Shown here: positions 12,604 to 20,638 of the stretch, in pieces
Position numbering within the stretch: the stretch's first letter is position 1
Layout: every line of letters begins with the position of its first letter
Origin: a virus
Strand: one strand, 5' to 3'
IMG/VR virus record: IMGVR_UViG_3300039018_000259
Coordinates: 1-35,981 of that record
Length of the DNA stretch: 35,981 nt
The notes under the pieces: generated by a model
Database searches by the model: none
Seen by the model: the letters and a program-made list of their open reading frames with translations, nothing else
Told to the model about the DNA's origin: nothing
Program-made: the position numbers and the translations under genes

Positions 12604-13274
12604 AAACATACATCACACAAGAGCAGGCCGTAGAATTGGCGAAAGCCTCTGGTTTTACTGTGCATCGCGGCCTAGGACTCCTTCAGTCTGTGCCAGAGGA
12701 TGTGTTCGGGCACGGGCTTATCAGTAAAGAAATATACGCCCTTTGCAACGCCGCAATACAGCACTACAGAGACAGCCTAGTGGCTGGGGTGGTGTTGCCT
12801 GAGCCTGTTGCGTATTTTTATCATGATGCTGGCAGTGCCGAAACAGCGAACCCATTGCTGCACAGCACGATGTTTTTGCACAGAAGTGAGCGCAGGCAGA
12901 ATCTTAGAAACGAAACGCCACTTTATACAGCCGACCAACTACGCCAAGCAATAGCCGATGCGCTATGTGTGGCTGAAAAAGAAACAGCAGAACTAAGGCT
13001 CTATAAGCAAAACATGGAAGCGCGATTCAAGGGCTTGAATAACATGCTTGCCGATGCGCTGGCGAAGCAAGTGCCGCAGTGGCAACCGATAGAGACTGCG
13101 CCAAAGCCGTCAGGCCAAGTGCTGTTATCTGCTGGAAAGCAAACAGGCTGCGGGCATTGGTATTCAACTTACAACCGCTGGGAGTATGACGGTTACGGCT
13201 TTGGCATTCCCAAAAGCCAACCTACACACTGGATGCCACTACCAGCCGCACCAGACCCAAAGAAGGCGGCGTAA
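12600..13274 (+). CDS. DUF551-containing phage protein (224 aa)
   Basis: 224 aa, last gene of the plus operon. The middle has EPVAYFYHD..TPLYTADQLRQAIADAL, as in Ea22-type proteins. The C-terminal 60 residues, WQPIETAPKPSGQVLLSAGK..GHWY..WEYDG....PTHWMPLPAAP, are a clear DUF551 domain. Role unknown. Such proteins are common at the end of early operons. It converges with the late operon across 27 bp. Confidence 0.75.
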   Translation: MKTYITQEQAVELAKASGFTVHRGLGLLQSVPEDVFGHGLISKEIYALCNAAIQHYRDSLVAGVVLPEPVAYFYHDAGSAETANPLLHSTMFLHRSERRQNLRNETPLYTADQLRQAIADALCVAEKETAELRLYKQNMEARFKGLNNMLADALAKQVPQWQPIETAPKPSGQVLLSAGKQTGCGHWYSTYNRWEYDGYGFGIPKSQPTHWMPLPAAPDPKKAA

Positions 13275-13301
13275 CCATTTTGTTGACACTACCCAAATGG
13301 T
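13274..13301. terminator. Weak stem-loop between converging operons
   Basis: ACCATTT (13274-13280) pairs with AAATGGT (13295-13301), leaving a 14-base loop, in the gap between the DUF551 gene (plus) and the outer spanin gene (minus). No clear T-run. It may serve as a weak bidirectional terminator. Confidence 0.35.
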
Positions 13302-13526
13302 CTACTTCACCCCAGCCGCAGCACGGCACTGGTAGTAAATCCCGCTCACCTCAACAAGCTTTTCAGTGGTCGCGCCAAAGGTGTCACTTTCCAGTGGTGT
13401 CAGCTTTGGGCAGCTTGCCACTATCAGGGGCGATGGCTCCACCGTTGAGCGCTTGCTGAACAAGCCGCAGCCCGTCAGGGCTATGGACACAAGAAGAGTA
13501 AATGGTATTGATAGAAGTCTCACGGA
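13302..13526 (-). CDS. Rz1: Outer spanin (Rz1-like lipoprotein), nested
   Basis: 74 aa from a GTG at 13526 with AAGGAAAGG before it. VRLLSIPFTLLVSIALTGCGLF has a lipobox (LTGC), followed by a short Cys-containing tail. It lies almost wholly inside the Rz-like gene in another frame, the classic nested spanin arrangement. The mature lipoprotein would sit in the outer membrane and pair with the inner spanin to fuse the membranes at lysis. A longer frame could open at 13592. Confidence 0.75.
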   Translation of the reverse strand, partial: SVRLLSIPFTLLVSIALTGCGLFSKRSTVEPSPLIVASCPKLTPLESDTFGATTEKLVEVSGIYYQCRAAAGVK

Positions 13527-13731
13527 TGACCTTTCCTTGTATGGTGGTGTAAACGGGCTTGAGTTTGGCGATGGCCTGTGCCGAGGCGGCATTTGCTGCG
13601 TCCACAGCCTCTGTTATGTGCTTTTCTGCCTTAGCTTGCCGGGCAACTTCATAATCTGCGCCCAATTTGAAACCGCCAGCGCCCGCCCCCCCCAGGGCAA
13701 CTAGCACAAAAATGATGATGTAAGGGTTCAT
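13384..13731 (-). CDS. Rz: Inner spanin (Rz-like)
   Basis: 115 aa, MNPYIIIFVLVALGGAGAGGF. One N-terminal transmembrane anchor, then a helical periplasmic part (YEVARQAKAEKHITEAVDAANAASAQAIAKL) and a Cys near the C-terminal third. It overlaps the outer spanin gene and follows the holin-like gene, so the lysis cassette is complete: holin, endolysin and spanins. Confidence 0.75.
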   Translation of the reverse strand: MNPYIIIFVLVALGGAGAGGFKLGADYEVARQAKAEKHITEAVDAANAASAQAIAKLKPVYTTIQGKVIRETSINTIYSSCVHSPDGLRLVQQALNGGAIAPDSGKLPKADTTGK

Positions 13732-13919
13732 GGCTTAGGGACTCCGTTTTTGTTGTCTACTGTTCCACCTGCGATGTAAGCTCCAACAGTGCCAATGATG
13801 ACCATCGAATAAGCAGCGCCAGCCGGGTCGAGTTTCCCCATGTACTGCAAAACCGTGGTCATGATGCCCGCGCCCATAGTCACGACAAAGCGCCTGCCGC
13901 CTAGCTTGGTGAAGTTCAT
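13728..13919 (-). CDS. Holin-like membrane protein (63 aa)
   Basis: 63 aa, MNFTKLGGRRFVVTMGAGI, with two hydrophobic segments (VVTMGAGIMTTVLQYMG and AAYSMVIIGTVGAYIAGG). The LGGRRF..TM start resembles small two-span holin-like proteins near phage lysis genes. It would form the inner-membrane lesion that releases the endolysin. Its end overlaps the inner spanin start by ATGA. Other small membrane proteins nearby (14689-14826, 14823-15170) are alternative or additional holin candidates. Confidence 0.65.
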   Translation of the reverse strand: MNFTKLGGRRFVVTMGAGIMTTVLQYMGKLDPAGAAYSMVIIGTVGAYIAGGTVDNKNGVPKP

Positions 13920-14237
13920 CTAGCAGCCCTTTCTTTCCCATTTATCTTTAGCTTTGCCGTCTGCCACAGACTGCCATTGCATGTTAGATGCGGCATCAGG
14001 GCCACCACATGCCAATGGTTTAATGTGGTCGATTACATAGCCTTTGCATGATGGTTTTGTTTGTCCGGTAGCGGGGCAAGGCGTTGATTTGGCAAACTCT
14101 ACTTTGGCTGCGTGGCTGCGGTGTGGTGCTGCAAATGCAACAGTAGCAGTCATAAGCAGCGCAAATATTGCTTTCTTTGCCCAGGGGCACTTAGCCGCTG
14201 TATGGTGGCCGGTGCGACCGCATAGTGTGCAGGTCAT
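13920..14237 (-). CDS. HNH endonuclease-like protein with exported N-terminus
   Basis: 105 aa. MTCTLCGRTGHHTAAKCPW is a zinc-knuckle-like start. A hydrophobic stretch (AIFALLMTATVAFA) follows, then an HNH core: STPCPATGQTKPSCKGYVIDHIKPLACGGPDAASNMQWQSV. The DHIKPL..GG.D..SN.QW pattern is the catalytic HNH signature. Such small HNH proteins often lie next to lysis or terminase genes. The hydrophobic segment may be a signal peptide if a later start (about residue 27) is used. Confidence 0.7.
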   Translation of the reverse strand: MTCTLCGRTGHHTAAKCPWAKKAIFALLMTATVAFAAPHRSHAAKVEFAKSTPCPATGQTKPSCKGYVIDHIKPLACGGPDAASNMQWQSVADGKAKDKWERKGC

Positions 14238-14692
14238 GCCACTATTCCAGCCACGTAATCCCGGCCTGCAACTGTGATGATTCGATTAATAACCTTTTCC
14301 GGCGTGCGCGTAGAAACATGAATCCATGTGTGTTCATAGATCAATTGCCCAATGCCAAGCACATCAATGACCTGCGCAAGCGCTTTGCACACCTCTAGCG
14401 GCGTACCAAATGCAGGCGCTTTGAAATCAGCAGCTTGGGCGCGGATATGGTCGCTTTTATCGGTTGAACCAATGGCCTTGTTTAGCATTGGGCAACGGTA
14501 GCCACTGGTAAGCACAATCGGCACTTCCTTGCCTTTAATGCTCCCTAAATGCTCACGGATGCGTTCTAGCATGGAGGCTGTGGCCCTTGCGTTGTCTAGC
14601 AGGGTAATGGGCAGGATGTTGTCAATGTCAAGCCGTGCGGCTGTGTCCGATGCGGTAAATTCATCGGCTGTGAAGTGGGGGGATAGGGTCAT
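14234..14692 (-). CDS. Endolysin, M15 peptidase (D-Ala-D-Ala carboxypeptidase-like)
   Basis: 152 aa, MTLSPHFTADEFTASDTAAR. It has SGYRCPMLNKAIGS, SDHIRAQAADFKAP and HTWIHVST, the zinc ligands (His, Asp, His) and fold of the M15 family used as phage endolysin. It should cleave peptide cross-links of the murein. It has no signal peptide, so it needs a holin. The start at 14692 overlaps the previous stop (ATGA) and has a GAAAGG site. Confidence 0.85.
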   Translation of the reverse strand: MTLSPHFTADEFTASDTAARLDIDNILPITLLDNARATASMLERIREHLGSIKGKEVPIVLTSGYRCPMLNKAIGSTDKSDHIRAQAADFKAPAFGTPLEVCKALAQVIDVLGIGQLIYEHTWIHVSTRTPEKVINRIITVAGRDYVAGIVA

Positions 14693-14826
14693 TTTGCAAA
14701 CCTTTCTATAAGCCACAATACACCAAATGCGAGCACCATGCAAAGTACAAACGTCGCCGCACCTATGTAAAATAACTCTGTGGGCCAGTCAAACTGCATC
14801 ATGGCTAGGGTTTCAGCGTCGATCAT
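14689..14826 (-). CDS. Small membrane protein before the endolysin (45 aa)
   Basis: 45 aa, MIDAETLAMMQFDWPTELF, then one transmembrane helix (YIGAATFVLCMVLAFGVLWLI) and a basic end (ERFAK). ATGA overlaps on both sides. By position it could be a pinholin, an antiholin or a holin partner. Confidence 0.6.
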   Translation of the reverse strand: MIDAETLAMMQFDWPTELFYIGAATFVLCMVLAFGVLWLIERFAK

Positions 14827-15170
14827 TTGGAGTCGCTTGACAGCATTTTGGGGGGAAGTTTCACACCCGAGCGCAGTAGTGCAATCTCCATTTGTTGCTC
14901 TACACGCTTCAAAATATCGAGCAGCTCTTGCCGTTTCACCGATGCGGTTTCCACGGCTTTGACTTCAGCTCTAAGAGCTGCAATCTCAACGTCATGCTGG
15001 GAAGTCTTATCAATAAGTTTATTGACGCTGTTGTATGTGGCCCATGCCCCGCCAGTAACCACAATCACACAAGCCACCATTAGCGGCGGCACGACCTTCG
15101 TTGCTAGGCCGTTGATGGCAAACCATACAGGGTTTGACTGTGAAAAATTAACAGGCTTTTGGGGCGGCAT
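14823..15170 (-). CDS. Membrane-anchored coiled-coil protein (115 aa)
   Basis: 115 aa. A transmembrane helix (VVPPLMVACVIVVTGGAW, about 26-43) is followed by a long helical segment (QHDVEIAALRAEVKAVETASVKRQELLDILKRVEQQMEIALL) typical of a coiled coil. Lysis regions often carry proteins like this as holin partners or extra envelope factors. No family recognised. Confidence 0.6.
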   Translation of the reverse strand: MPPQKPVNFSQSNPVWFAINGLATKVVPPLMVACVIVVTGGAWATYNSVNKLIDKTSQHDVEIAALRAEVKAVETASVKRQELLDILKRVEQQMEIALLRSGVKLPPKMLSSDSK

Positions 15171-15627
15171 AACTTGGCTCTATGAGTAAAAGTGCCGAAT
15201 CATTTACGTGCCCCGACTCGATGAACAAATTGCGGCCTGCGGCCCGTAGCGCAGCGGCGCATAGCTCATGGCAAAACCAACTATCATCAGAGCCCCATAC
15301 GCGATCAGGAGATAGCGATACACCTAATGCACCGCGCCAGTCGTAGGGCTTGCCAACTTGTGTGTCCAACCAAGCAAGTGCAGCGGGTGCATCAAGCACT
15401 TCAAAGTCTCGCTGTGCAACCACGGTTTGCCCGTGTAGCGCCTGTTCAATGGGCTCCTTAACAACGCCGTGCCGCATGGTTGCGTGGTAGGCGAAGCCGT
15501 CTTTCACAATCATTGAATGGCCCGCTCTAGCCCACTTAAAACGGCTTACAGGTAGTGCCCAGCGGATAATTGCACCGCCGATATGCCACCACGGACGGCG
15601 AACAAAAAGGATGGTTAGGGTGTTCAT
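15148..15627 (-). CDS. NlpC/P60-like (permuted, YiiX-type) cysteine hydrolase
   Basis: 159 aa. ARAGHSMIVKDGFAYHAT supplies the His. GKPYDWRGALG and DDSWFCHELCAAALRAAG supply the catalytic Cys block, the permuted NlpC/P60 order (His before Cys). Such enzymes cleave amide or ester bonds, often in murein or lipids. It lies between the tail-fibre group and the lysis group, so a role in tail-tip murein opening or in lysis is possible. Confidence 0.65.
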   Translation of the reverse strand: MNTLTILFVRRPWWHIGGAIIRWALPVSRFKWARAGHSMIVKDGFAYHATMRHGVVKEPIEQALHGQTVVAQRDFEVLDAPAALAWLDTQVGKPYDWRGALGVSLSPDRVWGSDDSWFCHELCAAALRAAGRNLFIESGHVNDSALLLIEPSYAAPKAC

Positions 15628-15995
15628 GCCGGAATGTAAAAGGACTGTCTAAACGGCATCCAAGTCGCAATGAATGCGGCAATGTTGGACTTTGTGATTG
15701 TCAGCACACTACCGTTTTCAAACTTGAAAATAGTAGGCTGAAAATTTGCGCCTTGTAGCTGGCTTGCTACCAACACCGCGACAAGCCCGTCTTGGTCTGT
15801 TTTCATGGCGCTGCACATAACACCTTCGAACTCGATTCCGATAAATTTCGGGGGAGATGGTGGAGATGGCGGGGTATTTGCAATGCGGATAGCTTCGGCC
15901 TCGGCTTCCGTGATTTGTACACATCCGGCAGGCAGTAAATGCGCGAAATCAGGCTCGATAATGTGCAGGGAGTTGTCGGGGGCTTTGTAGTTCAT
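15624..15995 (-). CDS. Tail-fibre-associated protein (123 aa)
   Basis: 123 aa. MNYKAPDNSLHIIEPDFAHLLPAG is a start found in many proteins that follow tail-fibre genes. A Pro-rich hinge (TPPSPPSPPK) and a second domain of strands come next. It lies directly after the fibre gene, the usual place of a fibre assembly or tip protein. Confidence 0.6.
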   Translation of the reverse strand: MNYKAPDNSLHIIEPDFAHLLPAGCVQITEAEAEAIRIANTPPSPPSPPKFIGIEFEGVMCSAMKTDQDGLVAVLVASQLQGANFQPTIFKFENGSVLTITKSNIAAFIATWMPFRQSFYIPA

Positions 15996-16005
15996 AATTT
16001 ATTCC

Positions 16006-17349
16006 TTAGCGAAGTTCAGTCCAAGAAATTATTGATGTTAGGTTGGGGCCTATCAAGTAAGAACCCCCAATAGGAACCAAAAAGGTCACAAATCCTTCTA
16101 CGCCCTGAGCTAATGAATATGTCGAAACATTTACTCCGTTGACTACTGCAACTAAAACTCCTGTAGCGTTTGACCGTACGGCTCCGACGCAAACAAGTAT
16201 TGGTTTTCCCGTCGTGTTGTAATACGTTGTGTTGATGGCACGACTGCCCGACACGTTCTGCCAAGTCTGCCCATACCCCAAGCTACTCATCGCCGCTAGC
16301 GCCTGACCGCCTGCGCCTTGTATCGTTGGTGCCGTGACCCATGTTCCCGCTGTGGCTTGTGTGCTTTCTATATAGCCAATGACGCGATAGGCTACGCTTG
16401 TGCGGGCAGTGGTCGAATAGACAACAGTTGCGCTATCAGCCGCACCAGCGCCGCCCTCGGCCGTAGTGCTGATAAGGCCCGTCTCGGATAGATCAACACC
16501 ACCCGAGATATTGACAGCAGCGAGCTCAATAGTGCCTGCGTTGTTGAGTGCCAATACAGCAATGCGCGAAGCGACGGCATTCACGGTGCCAAGCGTAGAC
16601 CCGCTGGAAATAACGAGGTTGGCGGGGGTGCCGATTACGCTTGTCACCGTGCCGCTACTAAGCGTCGAACTGCGAAACTCAAGTCCCAACAGTGATGCAG
16701 ATATGGTGAGCGCCGATGCGGCAACCGACGCTGATATGGGCTGGATTTGATTCGTGCCAAAGCCTGCATAAAGCGCGTAAGGCACGGAGCTAGGTGAATA
16801 GCTTAGGAATCCATAAGCAACAGCAGACAAACCAGCATCCAGCGACCCTGTGTCGTTTATCACCGTAACCGTAGTGATACCAGCACCAAACGCTGATACT
16901 GTGATGCGCCCGTAAATCAAGCCGCCCGTGTTGGTTGTGCGCACCCTGCGGTTTACTTGGAATATTGCGGTTTGATCGCCTGTAACGCTAAATTGCGTGG
17001 CGCTTATATACGTGGGTGTAAGCCCTGAGCTTGTCCACTCGCTAGCCGTGCTGGATGTGTCGTTTACGCCGCTTATGTTGTCAACCGTGCGGATAGTCAC
17101 GTCGGCTGAATCTTTGATGATGAACTTAAGCGGGAAACCACCCAGCAACCAAATAGGCGAGGCTGGCAGGCCTAGGCTATTCAGAATAATCGGGTTAGCC
17201 TGTGGCGTAGCTCCGGTGTTGTCCGTGTACGTGGCGCTAGGCGTGCTAGTGCCTGCTAGATAGGTGAAAATCTTTCCACCGCTGAGGGGTGCGCCAGCAG
17301 AGCTAACCTGCTGATCGTTTCCAATAGGGCTGAGGTAGTAGGAAGGCAT
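16006..17349 (-). CDS. Tail fibre / receptor-binding protein
   Basis: 447 aa. The N-terminal SSAGAPLSGGKIFTYLAGTS with YTDNTGATPQANPIILNSLG is the virion-attachment type domain found at the start of many podovirus fibres. The remainder is rich in Ser, Thr, Ala and Gly with strand-forming repeats, suiting a trimeric fibre. The C-terminal 120 residues probably bind the receptor. A GGAG site precedes the ATG, which lies 14 bp after an intrinsic terminator, so its expression may be damped. Confidence 0.75.
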   Translation of the reverse strand: MPSYYLSPIGNDQQVSSAGAPLSGGKIFTYLAGTSTPSATYTDNTGATPQANPIILNSLGLPASPIWLLGGFPLKFIIKDSADVTIRTVDNISGVNDTSSTASEWTSSGLTPTYISATQFSVTGDQTAIFQVNRRVRTTNTGGLIYGRITVSAFGAGITTVTVINDTGSLDAGLSAVAYGFLSYSPSSVPYALYAGFGTNQIQPISASVAASALTISASLLGLEFRSSTLSSGTVTSVIGTPANLVISSGSTLGTVNAVASRIAVLALNNAGTIELAAVNISGGVDLSETGLISTTAEGGAGAADSATVVYSTTARTSVAYRVIGYIESTQATAGTWVTAPTIQGAGGQALAAMSSLGYGQTWQNVSGSRAINTTYYNTTGKPILVCVGAVRSNATGVLVAVVNGVNVSTYSLAQGVEGFVTFLVPIGGSYLIGPNLTSIISWTELR

Positions 17350-17362
17350 AATTCTCCAAAAG

Positions 17363-17392
17363 AAAAAGCCCCTGACATTGCTGCGAGGGGTT
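17363..17392 (-). terminator. Intrinsic terminator before the tail-fibre gene
   Basis: On the minus strand a 7-bp stem (AACCCCT with AGGGGCT, 12-base loop) is followed by TTTTTCTTTT. It lies between the ejection-protein gene and the tail-fibre gene, on the template strand of a small plus-strand gene. Confidence 0.65.
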
Positions 17393-17425
17393 ATGATTTG
17401 CGGTTGAAACTTAGAGAGGTGTTAC

Positions 17426-17521
17426 ATGGAATTCACTGAATTCATGCTTTGGAAGGCACTAGCCTTGCTTGTCATCATTGCAATATGGGAGTTTTATCGA
17501 GGCTTTACTGGGCGGCGCTAA
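17426..17521 (+). CDS. Isolated plus-strand membrane micro-protein (31 aa)
   Basis: 31 aa, MEFTEFMLWKALALLVIIAI ending WEFYRGFTGRR. One transmembrane helix and a basic tail. A GAGG site lies 6 bases before the ATG, and a TATGAT -10-like hexamer lies at 17392-17397. It is the only plus-strand gene within about 20 kb of minus-strand late genes and overlaps the 3' end of the ejection-protein gene by 17 bp. That placement suits a moron gene expressed independently of the late operon. Confidence 0.5.
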   Translation: MEFTEFMLWKALALLVIIAIWEFYRGFTGRR

Positions 17522-19352
17522 GTGCGGGAGCCAACTTGTACATGAGCTGTTGACCTTCTTGGCTTGTTAGCAGCTTCATCAAAGCATTTTTCTCTGCGGG
17601 CGAACCAGTCATTGCGCCAGTAAGCGACTTAGAGTTCATAAGCGCATTAGCCAGTCTTCCAGCACCAGCGCCACCAGCTACCGCAACCGGCCCAGCAGTT
17701 AATCCGCCAACTGTTCCAACCACAGCCCGTTGCATAGAACCGTGAGCACTTTCCCTTGCTTTTACGAATTGGGCGGCAATGTCTGCAAGCTCCTGCAATG
17801 GCTTGTTATTGATGTTTTGCATGTTGCCCAAACGTGCCGCTGAAATTTCACCTTCTGCACCGTTTTTGGCAAGTTTTTCAAGCGCAAGCATGTTGCCGTA
17901 TTGCTCTCGGGTTTTGGCAAATGCAGCCGCCCCATCAGCACCTAAAGAGCGGTCTAGCGCGTCCATCAACTTACCTTTTAACTCAAGCGCATGGAAAGCT
18001 GTCGTGGTGTTGCCGCGTCCAAGCCGGTCAAGTTCTCGCTTGATGTTGTAAGCAGCTTGCCCATCAATCTCGCCTGTGGCACCCTTTGCCATTAGGTCAT
18101 CTATGTTTTTTGTAATGGGCTTTAAGGCATCCGCGCCAAGCTCACGCTCTGCTTTGTTGTAGACGTTTGCTAAGTCTTCCAATAAAGTCTTATCGACTTT
18201 TACAGAGTTTTTGCTTAGTACATTGTCAAACTCAGAACCAAGTTTGTCGCTGGCTTTGCGCAGTGCCATTGTCACGTTGCTGGAGTCTTGGCCGAAAGTT
18301 CTAGAAACAGCTTTATTTAGTTGCGAAGCCATCGCATCCTCTGTTGCTGCGCGGCCACTCATTGGAATGTAATTCAGCGTAGAGGCCAAGGCATTCATTG
18401 GCCTGTTGTTTACTAACCTATCAGCAGGAATATCAACACCCAATTCTTTTGCGCGTCTTGCCAGTGCAGCCACATCATCTGACACAGTAGAACGCAATGC
18501 GTTAGAAATCTTGTTCCAAATTGCGCCAGAAGTTGCGCCTACAGCTTTTGCAACAACAGGAAACGCACCTCCAATTGCCGCTCCAGTAGCTGCGTCTTCT
18601 GGATTTACCATGCCAGCTTGTAATCCGCCTGAAATAGCACCACCACCAGCCCTTGTAGCTAGGTTTGCAAGCGCATTGCCTCCAGTTGCCCCCGTAGTCA
18701 TGCCAGATGTGCGAATCGCGTTAAGCAATGGCGCGGCATTGTTTGCCAATACGGGCACACGGCCCAAGGTTTGAGCAAGTGCACCACCAGCGCCCGCAGT
18801 GCCAGCTATTTCGCCGCCAATCTTTCCAACTGCAAAAACGGTCGAATCCGTGTCAACGCCCATTAACCGCAATCCATTAGTCATGGCTTCACGGCGAACT
18901 TCGTCACGGCTTGGTTCTTTTTTGCCGCCAGTCACCAAGTCGGAAAGCGATTTATTGCTAACGCCGTTAAACGTGTTGTAAGCCTTCTTTACTTCGTCTA
19001 TGGCCTCTGGCACTTTATCAATCGGGCTAAACCGAAGCAAGGTGGAGCCAATAGAACCAGCGCCACGCACAAGCCCACCCGCCACATTCTGCGCAGTACC
19101 GCCCTTTTCAAAGAAACCCGGCCCAGCCTCTTTGCGCGCTTGCACCTGTTGTAGATAGGTGTCGCGGTCTATGACATTGGGCGCGTTTGGGCCTTTAGGC
19201 GCAGAATTACGACCACCGTCAAGTGCAGTTACTTGCTTGCCAAACTCTTTGGAAGCCCTAGCCTCTACAGCGTCAGGCGTAACATCATCAGGCGCATTCT
19301 GGTAAGTGTGGCTAGTGCCATCAGCAAAAGTTACTGTGATATTGCGTGCCAT
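17505..19352 (-). CDS. Large ejection (internal virion) protein
   Basis: 615 aa, MARNITVTFADGTSHTYQNAP. A short beta domain at the start is followed by a Gly/Ala-rich membrane-active region (about 150-280) and a long helical C-terminal part. This composition, together with its position after two further injection-type genes and before the fibre, matches the ejection proteins of P22-like phages (gp7, gp16, gp20 functions) that form a channel through the envelope. No muramidase motif is obvious. The ATG is 2 bases after the previous stop. Confidence 0.7.
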   Translation of the reverse strand: MARNITVTFADGTSHTYQNAPDDVTPDAVEARASKEFGKQVTALDGGRNSAPKGPNAPNVIDRDTYLQQVQARKEAGPGFFEKGGTAQNVAGGLVRGAGSIGSTLLRFSPIDKVPEAIDEVKKAYNTFNGVSNKSLSDLVTGGKKEPSRDEVRREAMTNGLRLMGVDTDSTVFAVGKIGGEIAGTAGAGGALAQTLGRVPVLANNAAPLLNAIRTSGMTTGATGGNALANLATRAGGGAISGGLQAGMVNPEDAATGAAIGGAFPVVAKAVGATSGAIWNKISNALRSTVSDDVAALARRAKELGVDIPADRLVNNRPMNALASTLNYIPMSGRAATEDAMASQLNKAVSRTFGQDSSNVTMALRKASDKLGSEFDNVLSKNSVKVDKTLLEDLANVYNKAERELGADALKPITKNIDDLMAKGATGEIDGQAAYNIKRELDRLGRGNTTTAFHALELKGKLMDALDRSLGADGAAAFAKTREQYGNMLALEKLAKNGAEGEISAARLGNMQNINNKPLQELADIAAQFVKARESAHGSMQRAVVGTVGGLTAGPVAVAGGAGAGRLANALMNSKSLTGAMTGSPAEKNALMKLLTSQEGQQLMYKLAPALSAAQ

Positions 19353-19354
19353 GC

Positions 19355-20629
19355 TTACCACCCGCTCACAGATGCACCGCTAGGCGTTTTTTCTGGTGGA
19401 GTGGCTGCTTGTGCAGCTTTCGGCCCACGTATATCGCTAACGATACGCTCGCGGCGAGACTCTGGAACGTCGATCAATACGCCGCGAGTTGCGGCCTCTC
19501 GGTTCGCCTTCTTTTGCGCGATAACTTGTGGCGTGTCGCCAATTTGCGGGAAATACTGCAAATTGGCGTTGGCAAATTCAGAGTCACCAATCACCGCGCC
19601 TGATTCACGGCGAAGCACCGCATTTAAAAAATTTCGCTTTGCCTGCATTAGTTGTTGTTGGTCGTTAGAGGATAAGCCGCTAACCAAAGTTCCAACACCA
19701 TAACCAGCATTCATGCCGGGTGTTGATTTTTCTGTACCGCCTTTTGCAAGCGTGTCTAATATGTCGTTGGCTTCCTGCATGCGTGCGCCAAATAGGGCAG
19801 ATTTAGACTGCCCCTCGGTCAATGGCTTGTTGTCTTGGGCAATGCGGTTAGCTTCGCGTGAATTTTCGTTTAGATCACGCGCCCGAAAATCTGCGAGTGT
19901 CTGCCCACGCATTTGTACTGCACGGTTAGCCGCACCTTCTGCCGCTTGTCGTGCATTGCTTGCTGCGTTGTCGGCGCTTTGGGTAATAGGTGCGCTGCCA
20001 ATTGTGGTAAGTTGGCCGGTTGTAGAGTCAAAAACCTTATCAACCATAGAGCCCCCCATGTTTTGGCTAACGTGTTTAACAAGCTGCTCTTTTGCGTCAA
20101 GTGATGATCTAAAGGCAATATCAGCCAAGCGGCCAATATCTGCCGGGTTAGCTGCAACTTGTGCTTTGTATTGGGCTACCAAATCAGGCGTATAGACACC
20201 ATTTGCACCAAGGTAATCAAGCACGGCATTGGCGTTTTGAAGCGTAGGGCTTTGGCGCACTTGGTTGAATGCGCTTCCTGCAATGTCTAGTTTCTTTCTA
20301 GCAGTCTCAAAGTCTTTAGCGCTTGCCTCTGAGCCAATCTTTCGGCGCTCTAGCACGCCTTTGTCTAGCTTATCGGCTTCGTCAAAATAGCCGCCGCCCT
20401 TAAGTGCTGCACTGCGTTGGTCATCCGTAGCGTCACCGGGTAAGCCGCCCATTAGCTGGACAAGTTTGTTTTTGCGCTCTACGCCTTGACGGTATTGGTC
20501 TTGCTCCATTTCGCCGCGTGCTATGTTCTGCTGCGCGCCTTGGATTTGCAAAACCTTTGCCAGTTGGTTTACAGGCGATTCAAACTGAATTGGGTCAACG
20601 CCGCGTGCGATTAGTTCATTGATTGGCAT
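19355..20629 (-). CDS. Ejection protein (gp16/gp20-like function)
   Basis: 424 aa, MPINELIARGVDPIQFESPV. Mostly helical and Gln/Ala rich. The C-terminal segment QAKRNFLNAVLRRESGAVIGDSEFANANLQYFPQ is a motif I know from injection proteins of many tailed phages. It lies between two other ejection-type genes, 2 bp from the next. The role in DNA delivery is inferred from order and composition. Confidence 0.7.
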   Translation of the reverse strand: MPINELIARGVDPIQFESPVNQLAKVLQIQGAQQNIARGEMEQDQYRQGVERKNKLVQLMGGLPGDATDDQRSAALKGGGYFDEADKLDKGVLERRKIGSEASAKDFETARKKLDIAGSAFNQVRQSPTLQNANAVLDYLGANGVYTPDLVAQYKAQVAANPADIGRLADIAFRSSLDAKEQLVKHVSQNMGGSMVDKVFDSTTGQLTTIGSAPITQSADNAASNARQAAEGAANRAVQMRGQTLADFRARDLNENSREANRIAQDNKPLTEGQSKSALFGARMQEANDILDTLAKGGTEKSTPGMNAGYGVGTLVSGLSSNDQQQLMQAKRNFLNAVLRRESGAVIGDSEFANANLQYFPQIGDTPQVIAQKKANREAATRGVLIDVPESRRERIVSDIRGPKAAQAATPPEKTPSGASVSGW

Positions 20630-20638
20630 TGTTTATCC

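Noticed and set aside
19233-19703. Several long plus-strand frames antisense to late genes (also at 25119-25321, 26203-26475, 31560-32048)
   Set aside because: They are shadows of the codon pattern of clear minus-strand structural genes, with no ribosome sites or family features.
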